Shown here: positions 1-9,805 of the stretch, piece after piece
Numbering within the stretch: position 1 is the first letter of the stretch
Layout of the letters: each line of letters starts with the position of its first letter
Assembly (NCBI RefSeq): GCF_003086295.3
Contig: NC_092054.1
Span: 58,815,546-58,879,545 of the forward strand
Reading direction: 5' to 3'
DNA: 64,000 nucleotides
Source: Arachis hypogaea
Lineage: Eukaryota > Streptophyta > Magnoliopsida > Fabales > Fabaceae
Translations under genes and position numbers: made by a program
The notes under the pieces: model-generated
What the model saw: the letters and a program-made list of their open reading frames with translations, nothing else
Told to the model about the DNA's origin: nothing
The model's database searches: none

Positions 1-1296
1 GAGCAACTCTTCACCATTCAGGAAGCACCATGGTTTGCAGACATTGCCAATTATAAAGCTGTGAGGTTCATACCCAAGGAGTACAGTAGGGTGCAAACAA
101 AAAAACTAATTTCTGATGCAAAGTACTACTTATGGGATGAACCATATCTCTTTAAGAGATGTGAAGACGGAATGATCCGCAGATGCGTACCTAGAGAGGA
201 GGCACAGAAGATCCTATGGCATTGCCATGGATCACAGTATGGAGGACATTTTGGAGGTAAGCGAACAGCCACTAAGATCCTCCAATGTGGGTTCTACTGG
301 CCTACTCTACATAGAGATGCCCGAGAGTTTGTGCGTAACTGTGACAGTTGCCAAAAAGCTGGTAACTTACCTCATGGATATGCCATGCCTCAACAAGGGA
401 TATTAGAGATTGAGTTATTTGATGTATGGGGTATTGACTTCATGGGTCCTTTCCCACCATCATACTCAAACACTTACATTCTGGTGGTAGTAGACTACGT
501 ATCTAAATGGGTAGAAGCAATTGCCACACCCACTAATGATACTAAGACAGATCTGAAGTTTCTCTAGAAATATATCTTCAGCAGATTTGGTGTTCCCAGA
601 GTACTCATCAGTGACGGGGGCACTCATTTCTGCAATAAACAGCTTTACTCTGCTATGGTCTGATATGGAATTAGCCATAAAGTAGCAACTCCATATCATC
701 AACAGACAAATGGGCAGGCTGAAGTCTCTAATAGAGAACTAAAAAGAATCCTAGAACGGACTGTAATTGCTCGTAGAAAGAATTGGGCAAAAAGCTTGGA
801 TGATGCTATGTGGGCATACAGAACAGCATTCAAGACTCCTATAGGATCATCTCCATACCAGCTTGTGTATGGCAAGGCCTGTCATCTGCCCGTGGAACTG
901 GAACATAAGGCCTACTGGGCAACCAGATTCCTAAACCTGGATGCTAAGTTAGCTGGAGAGAAAAGATTGCTCCAACTAAATGAGCTAGAGGAATTCAGAC
1001 TCAGTGCTTTTGAAAATGCAAAAATTTATAAGGAAAAGGCCAAAAGGTGGCATGACAAGAAATTGTCATCTAGAGTCTTTGAACCAGGATAGAAGGTTCT
1101 GCTGTTTAATTCTAGGCTTAGATTATTCCCCGGGAAATTGAAATCCCGGTGGAGGGGACCATATGTGTTACCATATGGATATATTGAGCTTCAGGATATT
1201 GACTTTGACAAAAAGTTCATTGTTAATGGATAGAGAATCAAACACTACCTTGAAAGCAATTTTGAGCAAGAATGCTCAAAACTGAGACTAGAATAA
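1..1296 (+). pseudogene. Integrase (3' end of pol) of Element 1, broken by in-frame stops
   Basis: One reading frame runs from base 1 to the TAA at 1294-1296. It holds the gypsy integrase domains in order. The HHCC zinc-binding region is at about 220-360 ([13 protein letters not shown] then NCDSCQKAG). The catalytic core has WGIDFMGPF near 427-453, SDGGTHF near 610, and the glutamate in [10 protein letters not shown] near 711-740. A C-terminal domain contains RGPY near 1155. Integrase inserts the cDNA copy into the host chromosome. The frame is interrupted by TAG at 565-567, TGA at 661-663, TAG at 1090-1092 and TAG at 1231-1233, with no frameshift, so the copy is dead by point mutation. The RT part of pol lies left of the window. 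Confidence 0.88.
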
Positions 1297-2195
1297 AGCT
1301 CAGTCAAGGTCCAGCTGAAGACAATAAAGAAGCGCTTACTGGGAGGCAACCTAGCCCTTAGCAAGTTATTTGTTTTAATTAATACTTATAGAAGTTTGAT
1401 ATAAATTTTCTTCAAGATTAATCATCAAATTGTAGGAATTGATAGAGTTACAGAAGGATTCAGTGTAAAAACCAGAGAAAAGGAGCTCATTGGCAAGAAA
1501 ACGCCAGTAAGGGGTATTTTGGGCGTTAAACGCCAGAATGGGTGCCATTCTGGGCGTTTAACGCCAAAAAATATCCCATTTTGGGTGTTAAATGCCATAA
1601 TGGGTGCCATTCTGGGCGTTTAACGCCATACTTGCAGTATCCTGGGTGTTCAGAAAAACGCCCAGTGACAAAGGAGTTTCTGGCGTTTAACGCCAGCCAG
1701 GGTACTTGGCTGGGCGTTAAACGCCCACAATGGCCAATATATGGGCGTTAAACGCCAGAATAGATACCATTCTGGGCGTTTAACGCCAGAAAGGCAGGGG
1801 GAGAGGATTTTGCTTTCCACTTCAAAATTTTTTAAATTTTCATGTTTTGACTTATAATTTTCTGCATAAACATATTACAAATTTTCATCATTCACCTTCA
1901 AATTTTAAAAAATTCAACAATTTTCTAAATCCCTTTTCAAATTTCTTTCAAATCTTTTCCAAATCTTCTTCAAAAACTCAATTATCTTCTCAATTTCTTT
2001 CCAAATCTTTTCCAACTCATCATATTATCTTTTAATTCTTAGATACATCAAAAAATTTTCAGATTTAACTCTTTTATATCTTTTCCATTTAAAAATCTGA
2101 TCTTTTTCATATCATGATTCTATTTTTTTTTCTTTCACCAATCATATCTTTATATCATATCTTTTTTCAAATTTTTGAAATCCCTCCCCTCCACT
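1297..2195. repeat. Pol-to-env spacer of Element 1 with GGCGTTTAACGCC inverted repeats
   Basis: This spacer is noncoding. At 1320-1352 it carries the motif AAAGAAGCGCTT followed by GGGAGGCAACC, which recurs at the same place in three other elements here. From about 1500 to 1795 it has at least seven copies of a short inverted repeat, GGCGTT-T/A-AACGCC, in both orientations. The rest, to 2195, is T-rich and shows nothing else. Confidence 0.7.
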
Positions 2196-2203
2196 TATAA
2201 ATA
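2196..2203 (+). promoter_or_regulatory. Candidate internal TATA box before the env-like gene
   Basis: TATAAATA lies about 150 bases before the env-like ATG at 2348. It is followed by a C/T-rich stretch (2220-2275) resembling a plant 5' leader with pyrimidine patches. This could be an internal promoter for the env-like gene, but the region is AT-rich enough for chance, so the call is tentative. Confidence 0.35.
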
Positions 2204-2347
2204 CACATTCGGCCATCCCCACCTCTCCACCATTCGAATTTCTCTCTCCTCCAATCTCTCTTTTTTCCTTTCTTTTGCTTGAGGGGAAGCAAACCTCTAA
2301 GTTTGGTGTGTTTTTCCGTGATCACTGAGCTAAGACTCATTAAGATC

Positions 2348-3460
2348 ATGGCTCCTAAGGGAAAACAAACCAATTCAAGAGGCAAGAAAGAGAATACTCC
2401 AAAGAGTCTTTGGAATCAAGAGAGGTTCTTAACCAAAGAACATGCAGACCATTACCACAAAATAATGGGTCTGAGGTCAGTGATCCCGGAAGTTAAATTT
2501 GATCTGAAAGAAGACGAATATTCGAAGATCCAAGAGCAAATTCGAAACAGAGGATGGGAAATTCTAGCTAATCCTGAGACAAAGGTTAGAAGAAACATGG
2601 TTCAGGAATTCTACTCAAATTTGTGGCTGACAGATAAGCAGAGAATCACTGAAACCGCCTTTCATACCTACAGAACTCTGGTCAAAGTGAGGATTATTTA
2701 CTTCCACCTGGACAAAATAAGAGAGGTCTTCAAACTGCCTCAACTACAAGATGATCCAGAATCCTTTAATAGGAGAATGGTGAGAGTAGATAAGGGGTTA
2801 GACCAAGTTCTAGAGGACATATGCCTCTCTGGAACTAAGTGGATAACCAATTCAAAAGGTGTCCTAAACCAACTCAAGAGAGGAGATCTCAAACTAGTCG
2901 CAAGAGGCTGGTTGGACTTTATTGGGCATTCTATACTGCCCACTAGTAATCGCTCTGAGGTCACTGTCAAAAGAGCAGTGATGATTCATTGTATTATGCT
3001 GGGAAACGAAGTGGAGATTCATCATCGGATTTTTTGTGAGATTTACACAATTGCAAACAAGAACTCCACTAAAGCCAAACTGGCATACCCAAGCTTAATT
3101 TCTCTACTATGTAAAGATGCTGGGGTGAGAATGGGAGTAGATGAATTCATCCCAATCGAACACCCAATCACCAAGAAGTCAATGGGAGGACAACAAGTGC
3201 AAGATAACTCCATCAAAAGGAGGGCGCAGGAGTTCCTCCCAGAAATCCCTGAAATTGACTACTGGACCCGCCTAGAAGCATCTGTCACCAAGCTGCAAGA
3301 AGCTGTGGATCAACTTAAGGAAGAACAGCAGAATCAAAATTGCATGCTCTGCAAGCTGCTTAAGGAACAGGAGAAGCAGGAGCGTGAGCTACAGGAGCTG
3401 AAGCGCCAGAAGCTCTCCCTTGTAGGACCAAACACCCCCTGCGATTATATTTATTTTTGA
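2348..3460 (+). CDS. Env-like (putative plant transposon protein) gene of Element 1
   Basis: The open frame has 370 codons from the ATG at 2348. The frame is also open 69 bases upstream, but I chose this ATG because the protein then starts MAPKGK, and the related proteins in Elements 4 and 7 also begin with a short lysine-rich stretch. It lies between pol and the 3' LTR, where Athila-lineage elements carry their extra env-like gene. The sequence EFYSNLW at about residues 100-106 corresponds to EFYCNY in the Element 4 and 7 proteins. The C-terminal 80 residues (from about 3300) are rich in E, Q, K and L in a heptad-like pattern and probably form a coiled coil. I see no signal peptide or membrane segment, so a true envelope role is not supported. 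The biochemical function is unknown. The frame is intact, unlike the integrase. Confidence 0.75.
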   Translation: MAPKGKQTNSRGKKENTPKSLWNQERFLTKEHADHYHKIMGLRSVIPEVKFDLKEDEYSKIQEQIRNRGWEILANPETKVRRNMVQEFYSNLWLTDKQRITETAFHTYRTLVKVRIIYFHLDKIREVFKLPQLQDDPESFNRRMVRVDKGLDQVLEDICLSGTKWITNSKGVLNQLKRGDLKLVARGWLDFIGHSILPTSNRSEVTVKRAVMIHCIMLGNEVEIHHRIFCEIYTIANKNSTKAKLAYPSLISLLCKDAGVRMGVDEFIPIEHPITKKSMGGQQVQDNSIKRRAQEFLPEIPEIDYWTRLEASVTKLQEAVDQLKEEQQNQNCMLCKLLKEQEKQERELQELKRQKLSLVGPNTPCDYIYF

Positions 3461-4515
3461 GTCTTATTTTTATTCCATGATTAATAAAAGTTAAAGTTTA
3501 TGTCTTAAAGCTATGAATGTCCTATGAATCCATCAACTTTCTTAAATAAAAAGTGTTTTTAATTGCAAAAAGAAAAAGAAGTACATGAATTTTGAATTTT
3601 AAAACAGATTAATTATTTTGATGTGGTGGCAATACTTTTTGTTTTTCTGAATGAATGCTTGAACAATGCATATTTTTGAACTTGTTGTTCATGAATGTTA
3701 AAATTGTTGGCTCTTGAAAGAATGATGAAAAAGGAGAAATGTTATTGATAATCTGAAAAATCATAAAAATGATTCTTGAAGCAAGAAAAAGTAGTGAAAA
3801 GCTTACAGAAAAAAATATATGCGAAAAAAAAAGAAAAAAGAGAGATGAAAAAGAAAAAAAAAAGAGAAAGAAAAAGCAAGCAGAAAAAGCCAATAGCCCT
3901 TTAAACCAAAAGGAAAGGGTAAAATAAAAAGGATCCAAGGCTTTGAGCATCAGTGGATAGGAGGGCCCACAGGAATAAAATCCTGGCCTAAGCGGCTAAA
4001 CCAAGCTGTCCCTAACCATGTGCTTGTGGCGTAAAGGTGCCAAGTGAAAACTTGAGACTGAGCGGTTAAAGTCGTGGTCTAAAGCAAAAAGAGTGTGCTT
4101 AAGAGCTCTGGACACCTCTAGTTGGGGACTCTAGCAAAGCTGAGTCACAATCTGAAATGGTTCACCAAGTTATGTGTGTGTGGCATTTATGTATCCGGTG
4201 GTAATACTGGAAAACAAAATGCTTAGGGTCATGGCCAAGACTCCTAAAGTAACTGTGTTCAAGAATCAACATACTGAACTAGGAGAATCAATAACACTAT
4301 CTAAATTCTGAGTTCCTATAGATGCCAATCATTCTAAACTTCAAAGGATAAAGTGAGATGCCAAAACTGTTTAGAAGCAAAAAGCTAATAGCCCCGCTCA
4401 TCTAATTAAGACTGATCTTCATAGATATTTTTGGCATTCATTGTATTTTCTCTTCTTTTTATCCTATTTGATTTTCAGTTGCTTGGGGACAAGCAACAAT
4501 TTAAGTTTGGTGTTG
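3461..4515. other. 3' noncoding tail of Element 1
   Basis: This A-rich noncoding stretch runs between the env-like gene and the LTR. It ends in AAGTTTGGTGTTG directly before the LTR start at 4516. The same tail occurs in reverse in Element 5 (19213-20353), which confirms that the two belong to one family. No gene is seen. Confidence 0.7.
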
Positions 4516-5695
4516 TGATGAGCGGATAATTTATACGCTTTTTGGCATTGTTTTTAGTATGTTTTTAGTATATTTTAGTTAATTTTTATTATGTTTTTAT
4601 TAGATTTTAAATAAAAATCACATTTCTGGACTTTACTATGAGTTTGTGTGTTTTTCTGTGATTTCAGGTATTTTCTGGCTAAAATTGAGGGACCTGAGCA
4701 AAAATCTGATTCAGAGGCTGAAAAAGAACTGCAGATGTTGTTGGATTCTGACCTCCCTGCACTCGAAGTGGATTTTCTGGAGCATTAGAAGCCCAATTGG
4801 CACGCTTTTAATTGCATTGGAAAGTAGACATCCTGGGCTTTCCAGCAATATATAATAGTTCATACTTTGCCCGAGATTTGATGGCCCAAACTGGCGTTCC
4901 AAGTCAGCATAAAAATTTTGGCGTCAAAACGCCAGAATTGGCATAAAAGCTGGAGTTAAACGCCCAAACTGGCACAAAAGCTGGCATTTAACTCCAAGAA
5001 AAGTCTCTACACGTGAAAGCTTCAATGCTCAACCCAAGCACACACCAAGTGGGCCCGGAAGTAGATTCTGCATCATTTACTCAATTCTGTAAACCCTAGG
5101 CTACTAGTTTTCTATAAATAGGACCTTTTGCTATTGTATTTAGACATCTCATGACACTTCACACGTTTCATATTGTATTCTCTACGGCATGAGTCTCTAA
5201 ACTCCATGGTTAGGGGTGAGGAGCTCTGCTGTGTCTCGATGAATTAATATAATTACTACTATTTTCCATTCTATCACGCTTGTTTCTATTCTAAGATATT
5301 CACTCGCACTTCAACCTGATGAATGTGATGCTCTGTGACACTCATCATTATTCTCACCTATGAACACGTGCCTGACAACCACCTCCGTTCTATCTGTAAT
5401 AGCTTGAGTGCATATCTCTTGGGTTTCTAATCTAAGATTAGAACCTTCGTGGTATAGGCTAGAATTATTGGCGGCTATTCCTGAGATCCGAAAAGTCTAA
5501 AGCTTGTCTGTGGTATTCCGAGTAGGATTTGGGAAGGGATGACTGTGACGAGCTTCAAACTCACGAATGCTGGGCGTAGTGACAGACGCAAAAGGATCAA
5601 TGGATCCTATTCCAACATGAGTGAAAACCGACAGATGATTAGTCGTGCGGTGACATCGCATTTGGACCATTTTCACTGAGAGGAAGGATGGTAGC
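4516..5695 (+). repeat. 3' LTR of Element 1, first part
   Basis: It starts TGATGAGCGG. A TATAAATA promoter box lies at 5113-5120, as expected in an LTR that drives transcription. GGCGT inverted-repeat units occur near 4890-4995. At 5691-5695 (GTAGC) it is cut by a solo LTR and resumes at 7388. Confidence 0.85.
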
Positions 5696-7382
5696 TGGTA
5701 CGCGAAATCGTGATTACACTTTAATTATGTAAAATTCATTGCTCTTTCTTTCCCTGGAAATGGCGCCAAAAACATGATGCCAAGACCATGGTTCACAACT
5801 CCGTGTAACTAACCAGCAAGTGCACTGGGTCGTCCAAGTAATACCTTACGTGAGTAAGGGTCGAATCCCATGGAGATTGTTGGTATGAAGCAAGCTATGG
5901 TCACCTTGCAAATCTCAGTCAGGTAGATATAAATTGATAATGGTGTTTTCGAATAATAATTAATAGAATAGGGATAGAGGTACTTATGTAAATCATTGGT
6001 AGGAATTTCAGATGAGCGAATGGAGATGCTTTTCGTTCCTCTGAACCTCTGCTTTCCTGCTATCTTCATCCAATCAGTCTTACTCCTTTCCATGGCTGGC
6101 TTTATGCAAGGGCATCACCGTTGTCAGTGGCTACATCCCCTCCTCTCAGTGAAAAATATGCTCACATGCTCTGTCACAGCACGACTAATCATCTGTCGGT
6201 TCTCGATCATGCTGGAATAGGATTCACCCTCCTTTTGCGTCTGTCACTAACGCCCAGCACTCGCGAGTTTGAAGCTCGTCACAGTCATTCAATCATTGAA
6301 TCCTACTCAGAATGCCACAGACAAGGTTTAGACTTTCTGGATTCTCTTGAATGCCGCCATCATTCTAGCTTATGCCACGAAGATTCCGGTTAAGAGATCT
6401 AAGAGATATTCATTCTAGCTTATTTCATGTAGAACGGAAGTGTTTGTCAGGCACGTGTTCATAGGGGAGAATGGTGATGAGCGTCACACATAATCATCAC
6501 CTTCATCACGTTCTTGGGTGCGAATGGATATCTTAGAAGTGAAATAAGATGAATTGAATAGAAAACAGTAGTACTTTGCATTAATCTTTGAGGAACAGCA
6601 GAGCTCCACACTTTAATCTATGGAGTGTAGAAACTCTACTGTTAAAAATACATAAGTGAAAGGTCCAGGCATGGCCGAATGGCCAGCCCCTCTGATCTAA
6701 GTACTAGGCATCCAAAGATGATCAAAAGATTCAAAGATGGTTCAAAAGATGTCTAATACAATAGTGAAAGGTCCTATTTATAATAAACTAGCTACTAGGG
6801 TTTACATGAGTAAGTAATTGATACATAAATCCACTTCCGGGGCCCACTTGGTGTGTGCTTGGGCTGAGCTTAAGTGTTGCACGTGTAGAGGTCCTTCTTG
6901 GAGTTGAACGCCAGTTTTTGTGCCAGTTTGGGCGTTCAACTCTGGTTTTGGCTCCTTTTCTGGCGCTGGACGCCAGATTTGGGCAGAAAGCTGGCGTTGA
7001 ACGCCAGTTTACATCGTCTATTCTTAGCCAAAGTATAGACTATTATATATTGCTGGAAAGCCCTGGATGTCTACGTTCCAACGCAATTGGAAGCGCGCCA
7101 GTTGGAGTTCTGTAGCTCCATAAAATCCACTTTGAGTGCAGGGAGGTCAGAATCCAACAGCATCAGCAGTCCTTCTTCAACCTCTGAATCTGATTTCTGC
7201 TCAAGTCCCTCAATTTCAGCCAGAAAATACCTGAAATCATAGAAAAACACACAAACTCATAGTAAAGTCTAGAAATGTGAATTTAACATAATAACTAATG
7301 AAAACATCCCTAAAAGTAACTAGATCCTACTAAAAACATACTAAAAACCATGTCAAAAAGCGTATAAATTATCCGCTCATGA
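5696..7382 (-). mobile_element. Solo LTR of the FIDEL-like family, inserted inside Element 1's LTR
   Basis: It begins TGGTACGCG and ends CCGCTCATGA on the + strand, where CTCATCA is expected. That makes a complete family LTR of 1687 bases in reverse orientation. It is flanked by a perfect 5-base TSD, GTAGC, at 5691-5695 and 7383-7387. No internal region is present, so it is the product of LTR-LTR recombination. Together with the surrounding forward LTR it forms a long inverted repeat. Confidence 0.9.
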
Positions 7383-7387
7383 GTAGC

Positions 7388-7743
7388 CATTGACAACGGT
7401 GATCCACCAACATACAGCTTGCCATGGAAGGAGCCTTGCGTGTGTGAAGAAGAAGACAGTAGGGAAGCAGAGATTGAGAAGACAGAGCATCTCCAAAACC
7501 TCAACCTATTCTCCATTACTGCATAACAAGTATTTATTTCATGTTCTTTTACTTTTTACAATTAAAACTAAGAATCATTACTGATATCCTGACTAAGAAT
7601 TACAAGATAACCATAGCTTGCTTCAAGCCGACAATCTCCGTGGGATCGACCCTTACTCACGTAAGGTATTACTTGGACGACCTAGTGCACTTGCTGGTTA
7701 GTTGTGCGAAATTGCAAAAGTGTGATTGTAATTTCGTGCACCA
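7388..7743 (+). repeat. 3' LTR of Element 1, second part
   Basis: The interrupted forward LTR continues after the TSD (GCCATTGACAACGG) and ends in GTGCACCA at 7743. The two parts sum to about 1536 bases, somewhat shorter than the roughly 1.7 kb of the other family LTRs here. Confidence 0.82.
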
Positions 7744-9790
7744 AGTAGTTTGGACAAAATCAAGCTGAGTCAAGAAGTATATGGTTTACAAAAGAAGAAT
7801 GTCTAAAGCCAAAAACAAAGCTTACAAGACTCAAGAGTAAGATTAAATACTTTCGAATGCATTGCTCATGAAGAGTGAAAAACCTTTCAAAAACTATTTC
7901 ACATTTTCAAAGAAAAGGTGCGCAACATGCACTTTGTAAAAGAGTAACAAAGGTATAAATGTGGCATTACTTTAATATAATTTTATGTTGAAGTAGATTA
8001 TGTAGAGTTTTAAAACAAAATGAACACGGGTTTGACGAAGAGTAAAAATATTCCCTCAAATATTTCAGAAAGATAGTGAGGTGCACAACTTAACCAAAAG
8101 TAATTCATAGAACTCGGAAGAAAATCAAATGCTTGATCAAAATTTCTCAAAGTTCATATTCAAACAAGCGTGTATAAAAATTATAGCAAGGATGAAAGAG
8201 AAAGTTAAACTCTATTTAGAAAAGAAAATCTGAGGTAAAATTTGCTTATAAGTTGGTACAGGAATAAGTAGTGCGTTACAAAACGGACATGTTTCTACTA
8301 AATAAGGAAGCTTTTCAAAACTTCATTTAAAATAGTGCGTGCCAACTTTAAAACAACTTCGTCAAAATTGAAGAATGGTTTTAATTACAATCAAGAAACA
8401 GAAAAATTGGACATACAATAACCTTAAAGAGGAATCAAAACGTCTTTATAAAGTTCCAAAGCAAAACTCCGAGAGTATACTTGAAATCACCACCTCACAA
8501 GAACATTCAAGAAGATTAGGACGTACTAAAAGGGAATCAAGTCATCAATAGCAATTCTCGAGAAAGAATCTTTGACTAAGAACTCCGGCAAAACAATGAG
8601 AGGATAAACGATGCACGAAATTGAAACAAATCAAGCTGACTCATATAAGGATGAGGTTCACAAGAGAAGAGAAGCTGGGATTGATGATAGTGCTCATAAG
8701 AGGTAGAAGAATGATTAAAAACAGAATCAAGTATGACATTCATAGAGATAAAAAGCTAAAAAAAAGAACAAGTGCGTTCATAAGAAGGAAAGATATGAGT
8801 CCAACATTTTCAAAGGAACAACAATGGCATAAACAATGTAGTATACTAAACCAATCTCAAATAAAAAATAAATTAGGTGAAGTTTATCAAACAAAATCAA
8901 TTGGAATAAAAGCGAAAAGTCCTTTCTTTCCAAAATTTTGAAAAATACCCAAATACATAATTAAATAAAGATATGCATTGGAGCTATAGTAAAGTTATTA
9001 GAAAGTCAAATTGTATTTAAAATAAGTGTAGTTCCGTAAACCAGTAAAAGTACGGGCGAGGTATTAGAAATAAATAGTTGTTAAACTGTATAAGGAATTT
9101 TCAAAGTTTTATATAGATAAGTGTATATCGAATCAACAACAATTTTATAAAAATTTTAAAATTGGTTGCAATTACTGTCAAATAAAAGAAAAACTGAATC
9201 ACAATTTCTTTAAGAATGGACTCGGAATAAGGACTAAAAAGGCACATCGCATCAAGACGAGTTCAAGGTTATATCAAAGAATACATGAATCAAGAAGAAG
9301 AATTTAAACAGAGAAAGATACATACAACAAGGATTTCAAGCAAGCATATGCAATTAGGATCAAACAAGAATGCATATGAATAGAGGAATAGGGTTGAAAA
9401 ATCAAACTATCTTTCAAAAGGATTAGCAAACAATAACTTCAAGTTAGGCTATGAAAGAACAAGTCGACTCGAACAGAATTCAAGACACATAACTGAATAA
9501 CCTCGAGAAATAGTTTCTACGTTCCTAAGACCCACTAATCGCGTTACCTATTACTCGTATATCGTCTATGACAATCCATTAGTGCTCCCATATACATAAT
9601 TCACTAGTATTAAGCCAGCCAAACTTAATACCAAGAATTATGCAATGCAAGACTAACAGCGTTAATCAATAAACCATCATGTGCATAAAGCCCTACTTCT
9701 CGTCATTCGACAAGATTATTGCACGACAAACACTCAGAGCATGCAATTGAAGTATAGTCAGTCCATTCCTTAGGCTCTACAGGAAAGACT
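7744..9790 (-). other. Untranslated leader of Element 2
   Basis: The + strand is strongly A/G-rich (so T/C-rich in the element's sense), with no coding sequence I can support on either strand. It sits between the primer site and the expected gag start, so it is best read as leader. The longest open frame (8621-8941, +) has low-complexity K/R/I/S composition and is probably chance. Confidence 0.5.
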
Positions 9791-9802
9791 GCTCTGATAC
9801 CA
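9791..9802 (-). promoter_or_regulatory. Primer-binding site complementary to initiator tRNA-Met (Element 2)
   Basis: On the minus strand it reads TGGTATCAGAGC, the standard plant primer site for initiator tRNA-Met. It lies three bases from the LTR boundary at 9806, which fixes both the orientation of Element 2 and the LTR end. Confidence 0.9.
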
Positions 9803-9805
9803 TAA

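Larger units (their letters stand above)
1..7743 (+). mobile_element. Element 1: FIDEL-like Ty3-gypsy (Athila lineage) retrotransposon, 3' part
   Basis: The element runs off the left edge of the window. In order it shows the end of pol (integrase), a repeat-rich spacer, an env-like gene, a 1 kb noncoding tail and the 3' LTR, which starts TGATGAGCGG at 4516 and ends GTGCACCA at 7743. The LTR is interrupted by a solo LTR of the same family (5696-7382). The order pol, env-like gene, 3' LTR is typical of Athila-lineage elements. The name FIDEL-like rests on my recognition of the LTR sequence as the abundant Arachis family. The 5' LTR lies outside the window, so its TSD cannot be tested. Confidence 0.8.

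Noticed and set aside
3609..3950. 113-codon minus-strand frame rich in F, S and L
   Set aside because: It is the complement of an A/G-rich tail, with no start context or motif. The same region is noncoding in Element 5.
8621..8941. 106-codon open frame in the Element 2 leader
   Set aside because: Low-complexity K/R/I/S composition in A-rich DNA, no motif, and it lies opposite to the element's sense.
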